Source: Microbulbifer rhizosphaerae (GTDB taxonomy: Bacteria > Pseudomonadota > Gammaproteobacteria > Pseudomonadales > Cellvibrionaceae). From it: 64,000 nucleotides of DNA. The DNA is taken from positions 184,002-248,001 of the forward strand of contig NZ_JACHWZ010000007.1 in assembly GCF_014191725.1 (NCBI RefSeq), in the 5' to 3' direction. The notes beneath the pieces are model-generated. The model saw only the letters and a program-made list of their open reading frames with translations. It was not told where the DNA came from and searched no databases. This document shows positions 8,308-17,491 of the stretch, in pieces (positions within the stretch are counted from its first letter, which is position 1; every line of letters begins with the position of its first letter). The position numbers and the translations under genes are program-made.

Positions 8308-8642
8308 CGCTTTTATTAAACCTGCGACCAAATAGGCTTTTCTGGTCAACTAATTACCACTCGCGAAATAATGGCCTAAGTGCGCGAGCCGACCGAAGCG
8401 AGACCACGGCAAATCTGCCGAGGGCATAATCCGCCGGTATTCCGCAGGTTTGTGCCGGCCTCTGGCCGGCGGCAGCAAAGGAGACTATAGGAGAGGTGTT
8501 TCTGCGCTGGTGGGAAGGCTGAATCTACTTCCGGTTCGCACACCGCTTGAGGCTCTTCTCGTTTGGTCAGCCCCAAGCATTTGGGTCCTGGCATGACCGA
8601 CAAATCATGCTGCCACAAGAGCCCATATACCTGGTGAATGGC
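8308..8642. other. non-coding stretch with decayed gene ends
   Basis: No intact gene is visible between the broken hydrolase and the PhzF homologue. The segment holds a GC-rich palindrome (GCCGGCCTCTGGCCGGC near 8457-8473) and the probable C13 remnant at 8490-8522. Confidence 0.5.
8490..8522 (+). pseudogene. possible last codons of another C13 peptidase gene
   Basis: One frame reads GEVFLRWWEG and stops, closely like the QEFLRWWKH end of the MORN-C13 protein at 3558. The match is only about ten residues, so it would mean little alone; two longer C13 remnants nearby make it plausible. Confidence 0.35.
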
Positions 8643-9548
8643 TCAGGGATACAGCAGCGAGCCCACCCCTATCTTGATCACATTGCCACCAATCCGACAA
8701 CGCACTTCCTTGCCCGGCTTCTTGTCGAATTCCGCGTGCAGAATGCTCTTGCGGGTATCGTTGCTGCCTCGGTCGATAGAGAAGGTGTGGGTACCGGCCG
8801 CGGTATCCGGCTGCTCGGCCAGATAGGCAATAAATTCCGGCATCACATTACCGATAGGCGGAAAAGCACCCCGGGGCATGTCCGGGTTGAGCAGACGGCC
8901 GTGGAATTGGGAAGAACCGGTAATGGAACCCGGTGCAAACAGGAACAGCTCAGAGGTGTACACATCACCGGAGAGCTCCGCCCAGTATCCGTGGTTCAGG
9001 CTGGCCGCCATCACATGTTCCGGGCGGGTAAAGGGCACTATCAGGGTCGGCGTATCCACACTCACCACCATGGGCTTGTACTTGCTGAACGCGATGTGCT
9101 TCTCATCGATGTTCAGTGCCGCCGCCAGGCGGGGAATTTCCGGGGTGTAGCGATCGACGGTGGGGCTGAGCAGGCGGGCAAACTGGATGGAGCCCGGCGC
9201 CCCGTGCCCCTTGTCGATAAAGCTCTCGATCAGCTGGTCATTCTGCTTCAGCAGGAAGGAAGCGAAACTGCCTTCGTCCTTGGTCAGCCCCATCTCATAG
9301 GCCACATAAGAAGCGGCCAGAATGGTGTGCGCGCCAAACAACTCCCTCCCCCTGCTGCTGAACACGCTCACCGGCGCGGCGGCGTTATCCTGCTCGATGA
9401 ACACCGTCTGGGTCTGCTGGAACTCGCCGGCGATGGCCATCTTGCCGTCATCGCTGACAGTGGCTCCATCCAGCTTCACCACCGGAATCTGGGAGCCCTG
9501 GAAAGGTACATCGGCAAATACATTGAGGAGTGCGTAGTCGAGAGCCAT
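8643..9548 (-). CDS. PhzF-like isomerase/epimerase family protein, atypical active site
   Basis: The 301-residue protein has the PhzF two-domain fold signals: LLNVFADVPFQGSQIPVV at the N-terminus, GRELFGAHTILAASYV in the first half, and GRLLNPDMP plus GSQFHGR-like blocks in the second. PhzF enzymes isomerise small acids such as DHHA; many homologues have unknown substrates. In most members a Glu in an (L/S)SETxF-type motif is the acid/base. Here the matching stretch is QQTQTVF, so the Glu seems replaced by Gln, and the usual DPATGSA block reads GAFPPIGN. The protein may therefore bind rather than turn over a ligand. ATG at 9548; no neighbour on the same strand suggests a pathway. Confidence 0.75.
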   Translation of the reverse strand: MALDYALLNVFADVPFQGSQIPVVKLDGATVSDDGKMAIAGEFQQTQTVFIEQDNAAAPVSVFSSRGRELFGAHTILAASYVAYEMGLTKDEGSFASFLLKQNDQLIESFIDKGHGAPGSIQFARLLSPTVDRYTPEIPRLAAALNIDEKHIAFSKYKPMVVSVDTPTLIVPFTRPEHVMAASLNHGYWAELSGDVYTSELFLFAPGSITGSSQFHGRLLNPDMPRGAFPPIGNVMPEFIAYLAEQPDTAAGTHTFSIDRGSNDTRKSILHAEFDKKPGKEVRCRIGGNVIKIGVGSLLYP

Positions 9549-9599
9549 GATCCTTCACCTTCTGTTTATTGCTCGGTAACGACTATGCCCGATTGTGGC

Positions 9600-9750
9600 A
9601 GGATTTCAATTACCAGCTGCGCCAAAAGCGCGGCGGATTTACAGGAATGCCACCTATGTCCAAGGCCACACGCATCAATGTGCAGGAAAGCCTCAAGACG
9701 CTGGATGCCCTGATGACCCGGAGGAAAACCTTCTGAAGGTACAGTTGATC
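9600..9750 (+). pseudogene. internal fragment of a C13 peptidase gene, frameshifted
   Basis: Between about 9664 and 9747 the DNA reads TRINVQESLKTLDALM and then, after a one-base shift, DPEENLLKVQL. The intact MORN-C13 protein has TSVRESLKALDTLMDPEEDLLLVHL in the same order. Upstream codons (NYQLRQKRGG) also resemble KQRQLRLSNGG. The fragment ends before the catalytic His. It is a clear relic of another C13 gene 6 kb from the intact one. The rest of the 9549-9848 gap holds nothing else I can identify. Confidence 0.75.
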
Positions 9751-9875
9751 AAACACAGCAATAACACCCTCAAACTCCGCCCAACGTCCAGTTATGCCAA
9801 GCCCTATGGATACTTTGCACTCAATTCCCCGTTAAGACAGAATGGTTTATGCTGTCGAAATCATTGGGAACACCT

Positions 9876-12770
9876 ATGTCGCCTTCGCAGATCACCGATT
9901 ATCATGCCAAGTTCTTTGCCTTTGAGCTCACCCGCCAGCGCAGAGGTGGTGACGTAGGTCGATTGGGAAACTCTCTGTTCGATGCTTCCGTCGATCTCAA
10001 CCCCCACCAAATCGACGCCGCACTCTTTGCCTTGCAAAACCCCCTGGTGAAAGGCGTCGTTCTGGCAGATGAGGTAGGACTGGGAAAGACCATTGAAGCC
10101 TCACTGGTCATGGCCCAGCTTTGGGCAGAGAGAAAGCGTCATATTGTAGTCATTTGCCCGGCAGCGCTGCGCAAGCAATGGGCGAATGAGCTGGCAGAGA
10201 AATTCCACCTACCCACCCAAGTACTGGACAATAAGACGTGGAAAGCTCTGCGCCAGGGTGGCAACCCCGATCCCTTCGGCAGCCCGGCTATTTCGATCTT
10301 CTCCTACCAATTTTCCAAGCGGATGGAGCAGCAGTTACGCCAAGTCCCCTGGGATTTGGTGGTGATTGATGAAGCCCACAAGCTGCGTAACGCCCACAGG
10401 GACAGCAACATCATTGGCAATAGCCTCCGCGAGACCTTTGCCGGCTGTAAGAAGCTACTGCTCACAGCGACGCCGCTGCAAAATACTCTGTTGGAGCTAT
10501 TCGGCCTATCTACCATCATTGACGAAAATCTGTTTGGCGACAAAGCCAGCTTCCGCCAACAGTACATGCGCAGTGATAGCGATCTTTTGGGGCTAAAGGC
10601 ACGGCTGGATGAGTTCATTCATCGCACCCTGCGCAAGCAAGTGTTGGAGTACGTTCCCTACACCGAGCGAAAAGCCTATACCTACGAGTTCGAGCCAAGT
10701 GAGGATGAAATGCGCCTCTACTACTCGATCTCGGCATATCTTCAACGCGCCGACAGCTACGGAGTACCAGTGCAGCAGCGGCACCTGGTGACCCTGGTTG
10801 TACGCAAGCTGCTGGCATCCTCAACCGCTGCGGTGCGCAAAACCCTGGATAGTTTGCTGAAACGCCTTAAGAAACTGGAGGAAAAGGGCAGCATCACCGC
10901 AACTAATGATCCCTGGCCGGAAGGCCTGCTGGACGACGATTTCGACGATGAACTGCTTGAGGCTGCGGAAGAGTCGCCCGAGTACGAAGTCAGCAGCATG
11001 GAAATAGCCATTGATCTCGACAAGTTACGCGGCGAGATTGCCGAACTGGAGCAATACCGGGAACTGGCCGACCGCATTCACGAAGATGCCAAATCCGAGT
11101 CCCTACTGATTGCACTGGAACAGGGCCTCAACAAGATGGCAGAGCGCGGTGCCGAGCGCAAAGCCGTGATCTTTACCGAATCCTGTCGAACCCAGGAATA
11201 CCTGGCGAGCCACCTGGAGCGGCACGGCTACGCCGGCAAAGTTGCTCTTTTCAGCGGCAACAATAATGCACCTGGTACCAACGCTATCTACCAGCAGTGG
11301 CTCGAAGTGCACAAGGGTACCGACCGGGTAACCGATAGCCGCGCCGTCGATGTCCGCACAGCCATCATTGACCATTTTCGCTCGGATGCCGAAATACTCA
11401 TCGCTACGGAGGCCGCAGCCGAGGGAGTCAACCTGCAATTCTGTAGCCTGGTCATCAACTACGACCTGCCCTGGAATCCACAGCGCGTGGAACAGCGTAT
11501 CGGCCGTTGCCATCGCTACGGCCAGAAACACGATGTCGTGGTCATTAACTTCCTGAACAAACAGAATCAGGCGGACCGCCGAGTACTGGAGCTCCTCAGC
11601 CACAAGTTCCAGCTATTCGATGGCCTATTCGGCGCTTCCGACGATGTTTTGGGCAGTATCGAGTCCGGTCTCGACATCGAAAAACGCATAGTCTCGATTT
11701 ACAACGAGTGCCGTGATCCCGCCGAAATCCAAGCCGCCTTTGACCGACTGCAGCAAGAGCTGGAAGAAGACATCGCCAAACGCATGGATGAAACTCGAGA
11801 AAAGCTGTTTGAGCACTTCGACGCCAACATCCACGACAAGCTCAAGCTCCGGCACGAAGAGGCACAGCTGCAGCTGGACCAGATGAGCCGCATGTTCTGG
11901 AACCTCAGCCGTCACATACTGGCATCGCGCGCATCGTTCACTCCCGTCAATCTCACATTTCAGCTGGACCAACCCCCAGAGGGCATTTCTGTTCCGCCGG
12001 GGCTCTATCAGTTGACCGGCAAAGACAAGCAACTGAAACCTATCGAACAGGCCCACAAATACCGGCTTGGCCATCCGCTGGGGGAGTGGGTGCTCGATAC
12101 TGGAAGACGCCTGGACACGCCGTTGGAGGCCGTTGAATTTGACCTTGCCGGCTTCACCAGAAAGCTCTCTTCCCTGGAGCCGCTACAGGGCCAGGCCGGA
12201 TGGCTGGAACTGAATCAACTACAGTTGTCCAGCTTCCAGAACGAGGAGCACCTGGTATTTACCGCATTCACCGACGACGGCCGACTGCTGGATACGGAGC
12301 AGTGCGCCGACTTATTCCTACTGCAGGCGCAAACCGTGCCACTTAGCGGAGGCAGCAATGAGCAAACACCGCCCCAGACACTGGAACAAAACGCCAAGCG
12401 CCAGCTGGACGCCAGGCTCAGCAAGCTGCTGGATGAAAACAACGAATACTTCAAGCGCGAGCGCGACAAGCTCGAGGCCTGGGCGGAAGACCAGATGAAA
12501 TCTGCACAGAAGCAGCTGGAAGATACCCGCGCAGAACTGCAGAGGGCCAAGAAGCTATCCCGCCAGGCGGACACCATTCAGGAACAGAAGGAAGCGCAGG
12601 AGTCGATCAAGAAGTTGGAACGGCTGCAGCGTCGCCAGCGCCAGGAAATTTTTGATGTGGAAGATGCCATCGAGGCCCGCCGCGACGCCCTCATCGATGC
12701 CCTCGAACAGCAGATGCACCAGAAGAGCAGTACCCAGGAGCTGTTCACCATCCGCTGGCGCCTGATGTAG
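9876..12770 (+). CDS. SNF2-family helicase/translocase with C-terminal coiled coil
   Basis: A 964-residue superfamily 2 protein. The N-terminal NPHQIDAALFAL (Q-like motif) leads into Walker A DEVGLGKT (Lys71), DEAH at 165-168 and LLLTATPLQNTLLEL (motif III), typical of SNF2/RapA-like ATPases. The second RecA lobe has ATEAAAEGVNLQFC (motif V) and QRIGRCHRYGQ (motif VI). Residues ~830-950 are strongly charged and predicted coiled coil. Such proteins move along double-stranded DNA rather than unwind it. An upstream ATG at 9849 is possible; 9876 fits the family start (MSPSQITDYHAKFFAFEL). It heads a four-gene plus-strand set with fic, mod and res. Confidence 0.9.
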   Translation: MSPSQITDYHAKFFAFELTRQRRGGDVGRLGNSLFDASVDLNPHQIDAALFALQNPLVKGVVLADEVGLGKTIEASLVMAQLWAERKRHIVVICPAALRKQWANELAEKFHLPTQVLDNKTWKALRQGGNPDPFGSPAISIFSYQFSKRMEQQLRQVPWDLVVIDEAHKLRNAHRDSNIIGNSLRETFAGCKKLLLTATPLQNTLLELFGLSTIIDENLFGDKASFRQQYMRSDSDLLGLKARLDEFIHRTLRKQVLEYVPYTERKAYTYEFEPSEDEMRLYYSISAYLQRADSYGVPVQQRHLVTLVVRKLLASSTAAVRKTLDSLLKRLKKLEEKGSITATNDPWPEGLLDDDFDDELLEAAEESPEYEVSSMEIAIDLDKLRGEIAELEQYRELADRIHEDAKSESLLIALEQGLNKMAERGAERKAVIFTESCRTQEYLASHLERHGYAGKVALFSGNNNAPGTNAIYQQWLEVHKGTDRVTDSRAVDVRTAIIDHFRSDAEILIATEAAAEGVNLQFCSLVINYDLPWNPQRVEQRIGRCHRYGQKHDVVVINFLNKQNQADRRVLELLSHKFQLFDGLFGASDDVLGSIESGLDIEKRIVSIYNECRDPAEIQAAFDRLQQELEEDIAKRMDETREKLFEHFDANIHDKLKLRHEEAQLQLDQMSRMFWNLSRHILASRASFTPVNLTFQLDQPPEGISVPPGLYQLTGKDKQLKPIEQAHKYRLGHPLGEWVLDTGRRLDTPLEAVEFDLAGFTRKLSSLEPLQGQAGWLELNQLQLSSFQNEEHLVFTAFTDDGRLLDTEQCADLFLLQAQTVPLSGGSNEQTPPQTLEQNAKRQLDARLSKLLDENNEYFKRERDKLEAWAEDQMKSAQKQLEDTRAELQRAKKLSRQADTIQEQKEAQESIKKLERLQRRQRQEIFDVEDAIEARRDALIDALEQQMHQKSSTQELFTIRWRLM

Positions 12771-12785
12771 ATCAGGAGCACGCCA

Positions 12786-13403
12786 ATGAGCCGGTACGAT
12801 GCAACGGGAAGCGAGGCAGAACAGCAGCCAGGCGGAGAGGAGGGCGTGCTGCGCAATATCCCGGGCCTGACCAGAAAGCGGGATATCGACGATGCCGAAA
12901 CGGAGTTGTTGGAGGCGCTCTACGAAGAGGTACTACTTCAATCACGCGATACGCTGTCCTTTGCGGATATCCAGCACTGGCACCACCGGTGGCTGGGCAA
13001 TCTGTACCCATGGGCGGGCAGCCTGCGCACGGTCAATATGAGCAAAGGCGGCTTCCACTTTTCCATCGTGGGCACACTGCCAAAGCTCATCAAGAACTTC
13101 GAACAGCAATACCTTCAGCAATTTCCCTCTCTGCCGGATACACCGGACGAAGAATTCATCCGCTACATGGCCGAAAGTCATGTGGAATTCATCCTGATTC
13201 ACCCATTTAGGGAAGGCAATGGCCGAATATCCCGCCTGCTGCTGGACGTAATGGCGCTTCAGGCCGGCTTCCAACCACTGGACTACCAGTTGTGGGAAGA
13301 CCACAGGGAGTTTTACTTCAGGTCAATTCAGGCGGGAGTGGGCGGCGACTATCTGCATATGCAGCGGCTGATCAGGGACGTGCTGGAGCAACAGCAAGGT
13401 TAG
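12786..13403 (+). CDS. Fic family protein with intact catalytic motif
   Basis: This 205-residue protein has the complete Fic loop HPFREGNGRISR (His139) and the upstream flap LYPWAGSLRTVNMSKGG. Fic enzymes with this motif move AMP, or less often other nucleotide parts, from a nucleotide onto a target side chain. No S-x-x-x-E-G/N inhibitory helix is visible in the protein, so, if it behaves like class I Fic proteins, a separate antitoxin would be needed. It starts 15 bases after the helicase stop and probably shares its transcript. The partner or target is unknown. It is distinct from the degenerate Fic at 723. Confidence 0.92.
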   Translation: MSRYDATGSEAEQQPGGEEGVLRNIPGLTRKRDIDDAETELLEALYEEVLLQSRDTLSFADIQHWHHRWLGNLYPWAGSLRTVNMSKGGFHFSIVGTLPKLIKNFEQQYLQQFPSLPDTPDEEFIRYMAESHVEFILIHPFREGNGRISRLLLDVMALQAGFQPLDYQLWEDHREFYFRSIQAGVGGDYLHMQRLIRDVLEQQQG

Positions 13404-13465
13404 TTGCGGAAGCGGGAGGAGCGGCTTGGCGGCCCCTTCGAACCACTTAGAGAAGGGAGAGCAAA

Positions 13466-13630
13466 TCAACGGGCCAGGAGCAGATCCGGGAAGCGACGCT
13501 TGCGGGCTTTCAACCGCGCCTCGATCAGCTTGCTTGACTCGCCAGTCTCGATTGCGCTAGAGCTGGCTACAGAGCGGCGGATTTGATTCAGGCTGACTTT
13601 GCGAATGACGGACTTGGGCCGACGGGTCAT
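13466..13630 (-). CDS. small basic protein (54 aa) convergent to fic, divergent from mod
   Basis: This ORF encodes MTRRPKSVIRKVSLNQIRRS followed by a helical, basic C-terminal half. A perfect AAGGAG lies 8-9 bases before the ATG at 13630, the best ribosome site in the region, which is why I call it real. It has 12 Arg/Lys-rich positions and could bind nucleic acid or a partner protein. It does not contain the exact S-x-x-x-E-G/N motif of Fic antitoxins (the closest, SSAIET and SKLIEA, lack the last residue). Its location inside the helicase-fic-mod-res locus suggests a regulator or antitoxin; this is inference. Confidence 0.6.
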   Translation of the reverse strand: MTRRPKSVIRKVSLNQIRRSVASSSAIETGESSKLIEARLKARKRRFPDLLLAR

Positions 13631-13868
13631 GGTCAATCTCCTTAATAGCTTAAGAATTATACCAGAAGGGGCCTAAAAAACCTAAAAAGTGCCTCCACAC
13701 TCATCCCTCTCTCACAATGCCATAGAGACACCCATTTTTGTTGAATCAGGCCACTGGCTCTGGCGCCATCCTTCCCTCAGAATAAGCCCCATTTTGCAAA
13801 GACCAAGCTCAAACGGCTAGGCACAAGAACGAATACAAGGAACCAAGGGCCCCATGACCGACCAACCC

Positions 13869-13902
13869 CTCAGCTCCAACAGCACCTCAGCTCCAACAGC
13901 AC
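13869..13902 (+). repeat. 17-bp perfect tandem duplication at the start of mod
   Basis: The unit CTCAGCTCCAACAGCAC occurs twice in a row (13869-13885 and 13886-13902). It lies 15 bases after the ATG at 13854. With two copies, that ATG is 104 bases from the conserved codon at 13958 and out of frame. With one copy the distance would be 87 bases and in frame, giving MTDQPLSSNSTQVHKAEQRR joined to the methyltransferase. Confidence 0.95.
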
Positions 13903-13957
13903 CCAGGTACACAAGGCCGAACAGCGCCGCGAACAGTTTGCCGAACTCCTGCGCGAG

Positions 13958-16900
13958 ATGTTCCAGCTCAACCACCCGGAACTGGATTTCGGCCTCTACC
14001 GCATTATGCACGCCCGCAAAGACGACATTAACCGCTTTATCGAGCGCGACCTGCCGCGCGTCACCCGCGAGGCCTTCGCCAACTTCGCCTCCAGCGACAA
14101 GGCCGAACTGCAGAAAGAGCTCGACAAAGCCATCGCCGGTGCCCAGGCCCTGGAAGTGGACCCGGACACCCTGCCCAAGGTACAGCAGCTCAAGACCCAG
14201 CTGAGCGACGGCTTTGACCTGGCGCGGGAGGAGGGCGAGGTGTACGACGCCCTGGTGACCTTCTTCAACCGCTACTACGACGAGGGGGATTTTCTCTCCC
14301 GCCGGGTGTACAAAGACGGCACCTACGCCATCCCCTACCAGGGCGAAGAGGTGGTGCTGCACTGGGCCAACAAGGACCAGTACTACATCAAAAGCAGCGA
14401 GACCCTGCGCGACTACAGCTTCCGTCTCAATCCCCACACCAGTGAAGCCGAGCCCGATCCCCTGCGGGTGCACTTCAAACTGGTGGACGCCGAGGCCGGT
14501 GCCCAGAACAACAACAAGGAGAGCGACAACGGCAAGCGGGTATTTATCCTCGACGCCGAGCAACCGTTCGAGCTGATTCAGGGCGAGCCCAACGAAGATG
14601 GCCAGCAATTCGAGGAGCTTCAGATTCGTTTTGTGTTCCGCGCCGCCACCCAGGAGGACTGGAATAGCAACGCCGCGATTCAGGCCGAACTGGCCAAAGC
14701 CACCGCCGCGGCAAAGAAGAAGCCGCCGGTACAGGGGGGGCTGGTGGCCAGTGCCACCGCCTGGCTGCTAAGCGGCGACAGCGGCCTGTCGGAGCCCTGG
14801 CGCCAACTGCTGGCTCAGCCCTACACCAAGGCCAACGGCGAACAGGCCGACTACAGCCGCCTGCAGGGCCAGCTCAACAACTACACCAAGAAAAACAGCT
14901 TCGATTACTTTATCCACAAGGATCTCGGCGGCTTTCTGAATCGCGAGCTGGATTTTTATATCAAGAACGAGCTGCTCGACTGGGCCGACCTGGCTTCCCT
15001 CAAAAACAACCCCACGCGCCTGGCGCCGCTGCTCAGCAAGATCGAAGTGATCCGCAAACTGGGCGAGAGCATTATTGCATTTCTGGCGCAGCTGGAAAAT
15101 TTCCAGAAAAAGCTCTGGCTCAAGAAGAAATTTGTTACCGAAACCAACTATTGCATCACCCTCGACCGCCTGGCCGAACACACGACACTGCTGGAACAGG
15201 TGTTTTCCAGCGAGGTGCAGCTGCAGGATTGGCAGCAGCTGTACAAACTGGATCTGGCGCAGCTGGAGAAAGACTACACGCAACAGGACTGGCCGGAATT
15301 TCTCGCCCAGCCCCAATACCGCTACCTGATGCTGGATACCCGCCACTTTGACGAAACGTTCAAGGCGCAACTACTGGCGACGATCGAAGATCTGGACGCG
15401 CAGTGTGACGGGCTGCTGGTGCATTCGGAGAACTTCCAGGCACTGAATCTGTTGCAGGAGCGCTATCGGGAACAGGTTAAGTGTATTTATATTGATCCGC
15501 CATATAACACCGGTGGCGATGGGTTTGCCTACAAAGATCAGTATCAGCATTCCACCTGGCTATCGATGATACGAGGTCGCTTAGGTGCCGCACACAATTT
15601 GCTATCTAACGATGGTGTACTTTTTTCTAGTATTGATGGCATAGAGCGTCCCAATCTAGAGCAAGCGCTAAATCAAGTGTTTGGCGAGAAAAATCATATA
15701 GAAGAGATAATTTGGGTCCAAAATACAACTAAGAATCAGTCGCCAACTTATTCAACCAATCATGAGTATATTGAGGTCTTCTCAAAGAATAAAGAAGAAG
15801 CCAAAAATGATTGGCTGATGTTTCGGGAAGGAAAGCCCGGATATAAGGAAATCATAGATCTGCTAGAAGAGCTAAACCCAGATTATCCATGCGTAGCAGA
15901 GATTGAATTAGCACTTAAAAACCTTTTTAAAAACCACAAAGAAGAAATTTTAAAAAAGGGAAAGAGTGCTATCGACGAGTGGAAAGGAATATACAACTAC
16001 AACCGAGCTGAGTACCGAGATAGCAACGGCAAGTATGTTTCTGAAGATCGGGCTCGCACTGAAAAAGCTAATATATGGGTTTGGCGCGAAGATAATCCGT
16101 CCATGCCTCAAATTAAACAGGACTCACAAAAACCTGAATTTAAGGATCCGAATGATCCTGCCTATCGATTTTACCAGCCCATACACCCAACGACAGGGAA
16201 ACCTTGCCCTTCCCCTAAAAGGGGGTGGAGCTGGCCCCTTAACCCCCTAGGTCGTCAAAAAAATTCCTTCAATGATCTTAAGAGGGACCACAGAATTGCT
16301 TGGGGAGAGGATGACAATAAAGTGCCCCAAACGAAACGTTTTTTACATGAAGTAGAAACTAATGTCGCCAAATCAACAGTTATCGATTTTTCGGATGGGG
16401 AAAAGGAGCTAACTGAAATATTTGGAAAGACCAGAACATTCGCTGCCCCGAAGCCAACATCCATAATTTCTAGATTTGTCCAGCACTGTAATGTTCAGAC
16501 GAGCCAATTAGTATTAGATTTTTTCTCTGGTTCAGGCACTACGGGGCATGCCGTAATGACAATGAATCAAGCTGATTTTGTCGGTCGAAAGTTTCTTCTT
16601 ATCGAGATGGGAAGCCACTTTGATGCCGTCCTTAAGCCGAGGCTCCTGAGAATTGGTTACACCACTCACTGGAAAGGTGGCAAGCCACAATTGCAGGAAA
16701 GTGGTCTTACACACTGCTTTAAGTACCTGCGCCTGGAAAGCTACGAAGACACCCTCGGCAATCTGGCCCTGCACCGCGGTAAAGGCCAACAGGAACTGTT
16801 GCAGGCCCACGAAAATTCTGAGCTGGACGCCGCCCGCCAGAGCTATGTGATGAACTATATGCTGGAGGTGGAAACCCGCGGTTCCGCCTCGCTGCTCAAC

Positions 16901-17482
16901 ACCAAGCTGTTTACCGACCCCACCGCCTACAAGCTGGACGTGCGCTCCGCCAGTGGCGACGAAACCAAAGCCGTGCGCGTAGACCTGCTGGAAACCTTCA
17001 ACTATCTGCTGGGGCTGACCGTGGAGCATATCGCCGCGCCGCTCTGGTTTGATGCCGAAGTGAGCCAGGGGGAATACGGCCGCTGGCAGGCCCAGGTCAG
17101 CCGTGTCAGCGCCGAGGCGCTGGCCGGCAAGAGCAAGACCGAGCGTAAGCAGCTGTGGTGGTTCCGCACCGTGTACGGCACCAATCGCGCGGGGCAGAAG
17201 GTGTTGGTGGTGTGGCGCAATCTGCCGTCGCTGATTGCCGGGGAGGAAAAGGGCCTGCTGCTCGACAACGCGGTACTGGATGCGGTATTGATCGAAAAGC
17301 TGAATATTCGCCTCACCCAAAGCGCCGACGACGAGGTGGATATCCTCTATGTGAACGGCGACCACAATATTGCCATCCCCAAAAACCGCCACGGCGAGCC
17401 CATGGAAGAGGCCCGGCTACAGCTGATCGAAGAGGCTTTCCACCGGCTGATGTTTGCCGGGACCGAAGCGGCAGAGCACTAA
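13958..17482 (+). CDS. Mod-type adenine DNA methyltransferase, long form (start displaced by tandem duplication)
   Basis: The open frame from the first in-frame ATG has 1174 codons. It is a beta-class N6-adenine methyltransferase of the type III Mod kind: motif IV DPPYNTGG at 513-516, then motif I LDFFSGSGTTGHA around 854-860. An N-terminal extension of ~490 residues precedes the catalytic part, far longer than in ordinary Mod proteins. Residues ~530-900 (nucleotides ~15,540-16,650), the target-recognition part, are encoded by markedly AT-richer DNA than both flanks, suggesting an exchanged specificity domain. The codons before 13958 (VHKAEQRREQFAELLRE) continue the protein but no start codon is in frame, because of the 17-bp duplication at 13869. 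The internal ATG at 13958 has no visible ribosome site. It is followed 9 bases later by res. Confidence 0.88.
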   Translation: MFQLNHPELDFGLYRIMHARKDDINRFIERDLPRVTREAFANFASSDKAELQKELDKAIAGAQALEVDPDTLPKVQQLKTQLSDGFDLAREEGEVYDALVTFFNRYYDEGDFLSRRVYKDGTYAIPYQGEEVVLHWANKDQYYIKSSETLRDYSFRLNPHTSEAEPDPLRVHFKLVDAEAGAQNNNKESDNGKRVFILDAEQPFELIQGEPNEDGQQFEELQIRFVFRAATQEDWNSNAAIQAELAKATAAAKKKPPVQGGLVASATAWLLSGDSGLSEPWRQLLAQPYTKANGEQADYSRLQGQLNNYTKKNSFDYFIHKDLGGFLNRELDFYIKNELLDWADLASLKNNPTRLAPLLSKIEVIRKLGESIIAFLAQLENFQKKLWLKKKFVTETNYCITLDRLAEHTTLLEQVFSSEVQLQDWQQLYKLDLAQLEKDYTQQDWPEFLAQPQYRYLMLDTRHFDETFKAQLLATIEDLDAQCDGLLVHSENFQALNLLQERYREQVKCIYIDPPYNTGGDGFAYKDQYQHSTWLSMIRGRLGAAHNLLSNDGVLFSSIDGIERPNLEQALNQVFGEKNHIEEIIWVQNTTKNQSPTYSTNHEYIEVFSKNKEEAKNDWLMFREGKPGYKEIIDLLEELNPDYPCVAEIELALKNLFKNHKEEILKKGKSAIDEWKGIYNYNRAEYRDSNGKYVSEDRARTEKANIWVWREDNPSMPQIKQDSQKPEFKDPNDPAYRFYQPIHPTTGKPCPSPKRGWSWPLNPLGRQKNSFNDLKRDHRIAWGEDDNKVPQTKRFLHEVETNVAKSTVIDFSDGEKELTEIFGKTRTFAAPKPTSIISRFVQHCNVQTSQLVLDFFSGSGTTGHAVMTMNQADFVGRKFLLIEMGSHFDAVLKPRLLRIGYTTHWKGGKPQLQESGLTHCFKYLRLESYEDTLGNLALHRGKGQQELLQAHENSELDAARQSYVMNYMLEVETRGSASLLNTKLFTDPTAYKLDVRSASGDETKAVRVDLLETFNYLLGLTVEHIAAPLWFDAEVSQGEYGRWQAQVSRVSAEALAGKSKTERKQLWWFRTVYGTNRAGQKVLVVWRNLPSLIAGEEKGLLLDNAVLDAVLIEKLNIRLTQSADDEVDILYVNGDHNIAIPKNRHGEPMEEARLQLIEEAFHRLMFAGTEAAEH

Positions 17483-17491
17483 GGGGGCAGC

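Noticed and set aside
13466..13630. 54-aa protein as a classical Fic antitoxin
   Set aside because: The exact S-x-x-x-E-(G/N) motif is absent; only near matches exist, so I keep function open.
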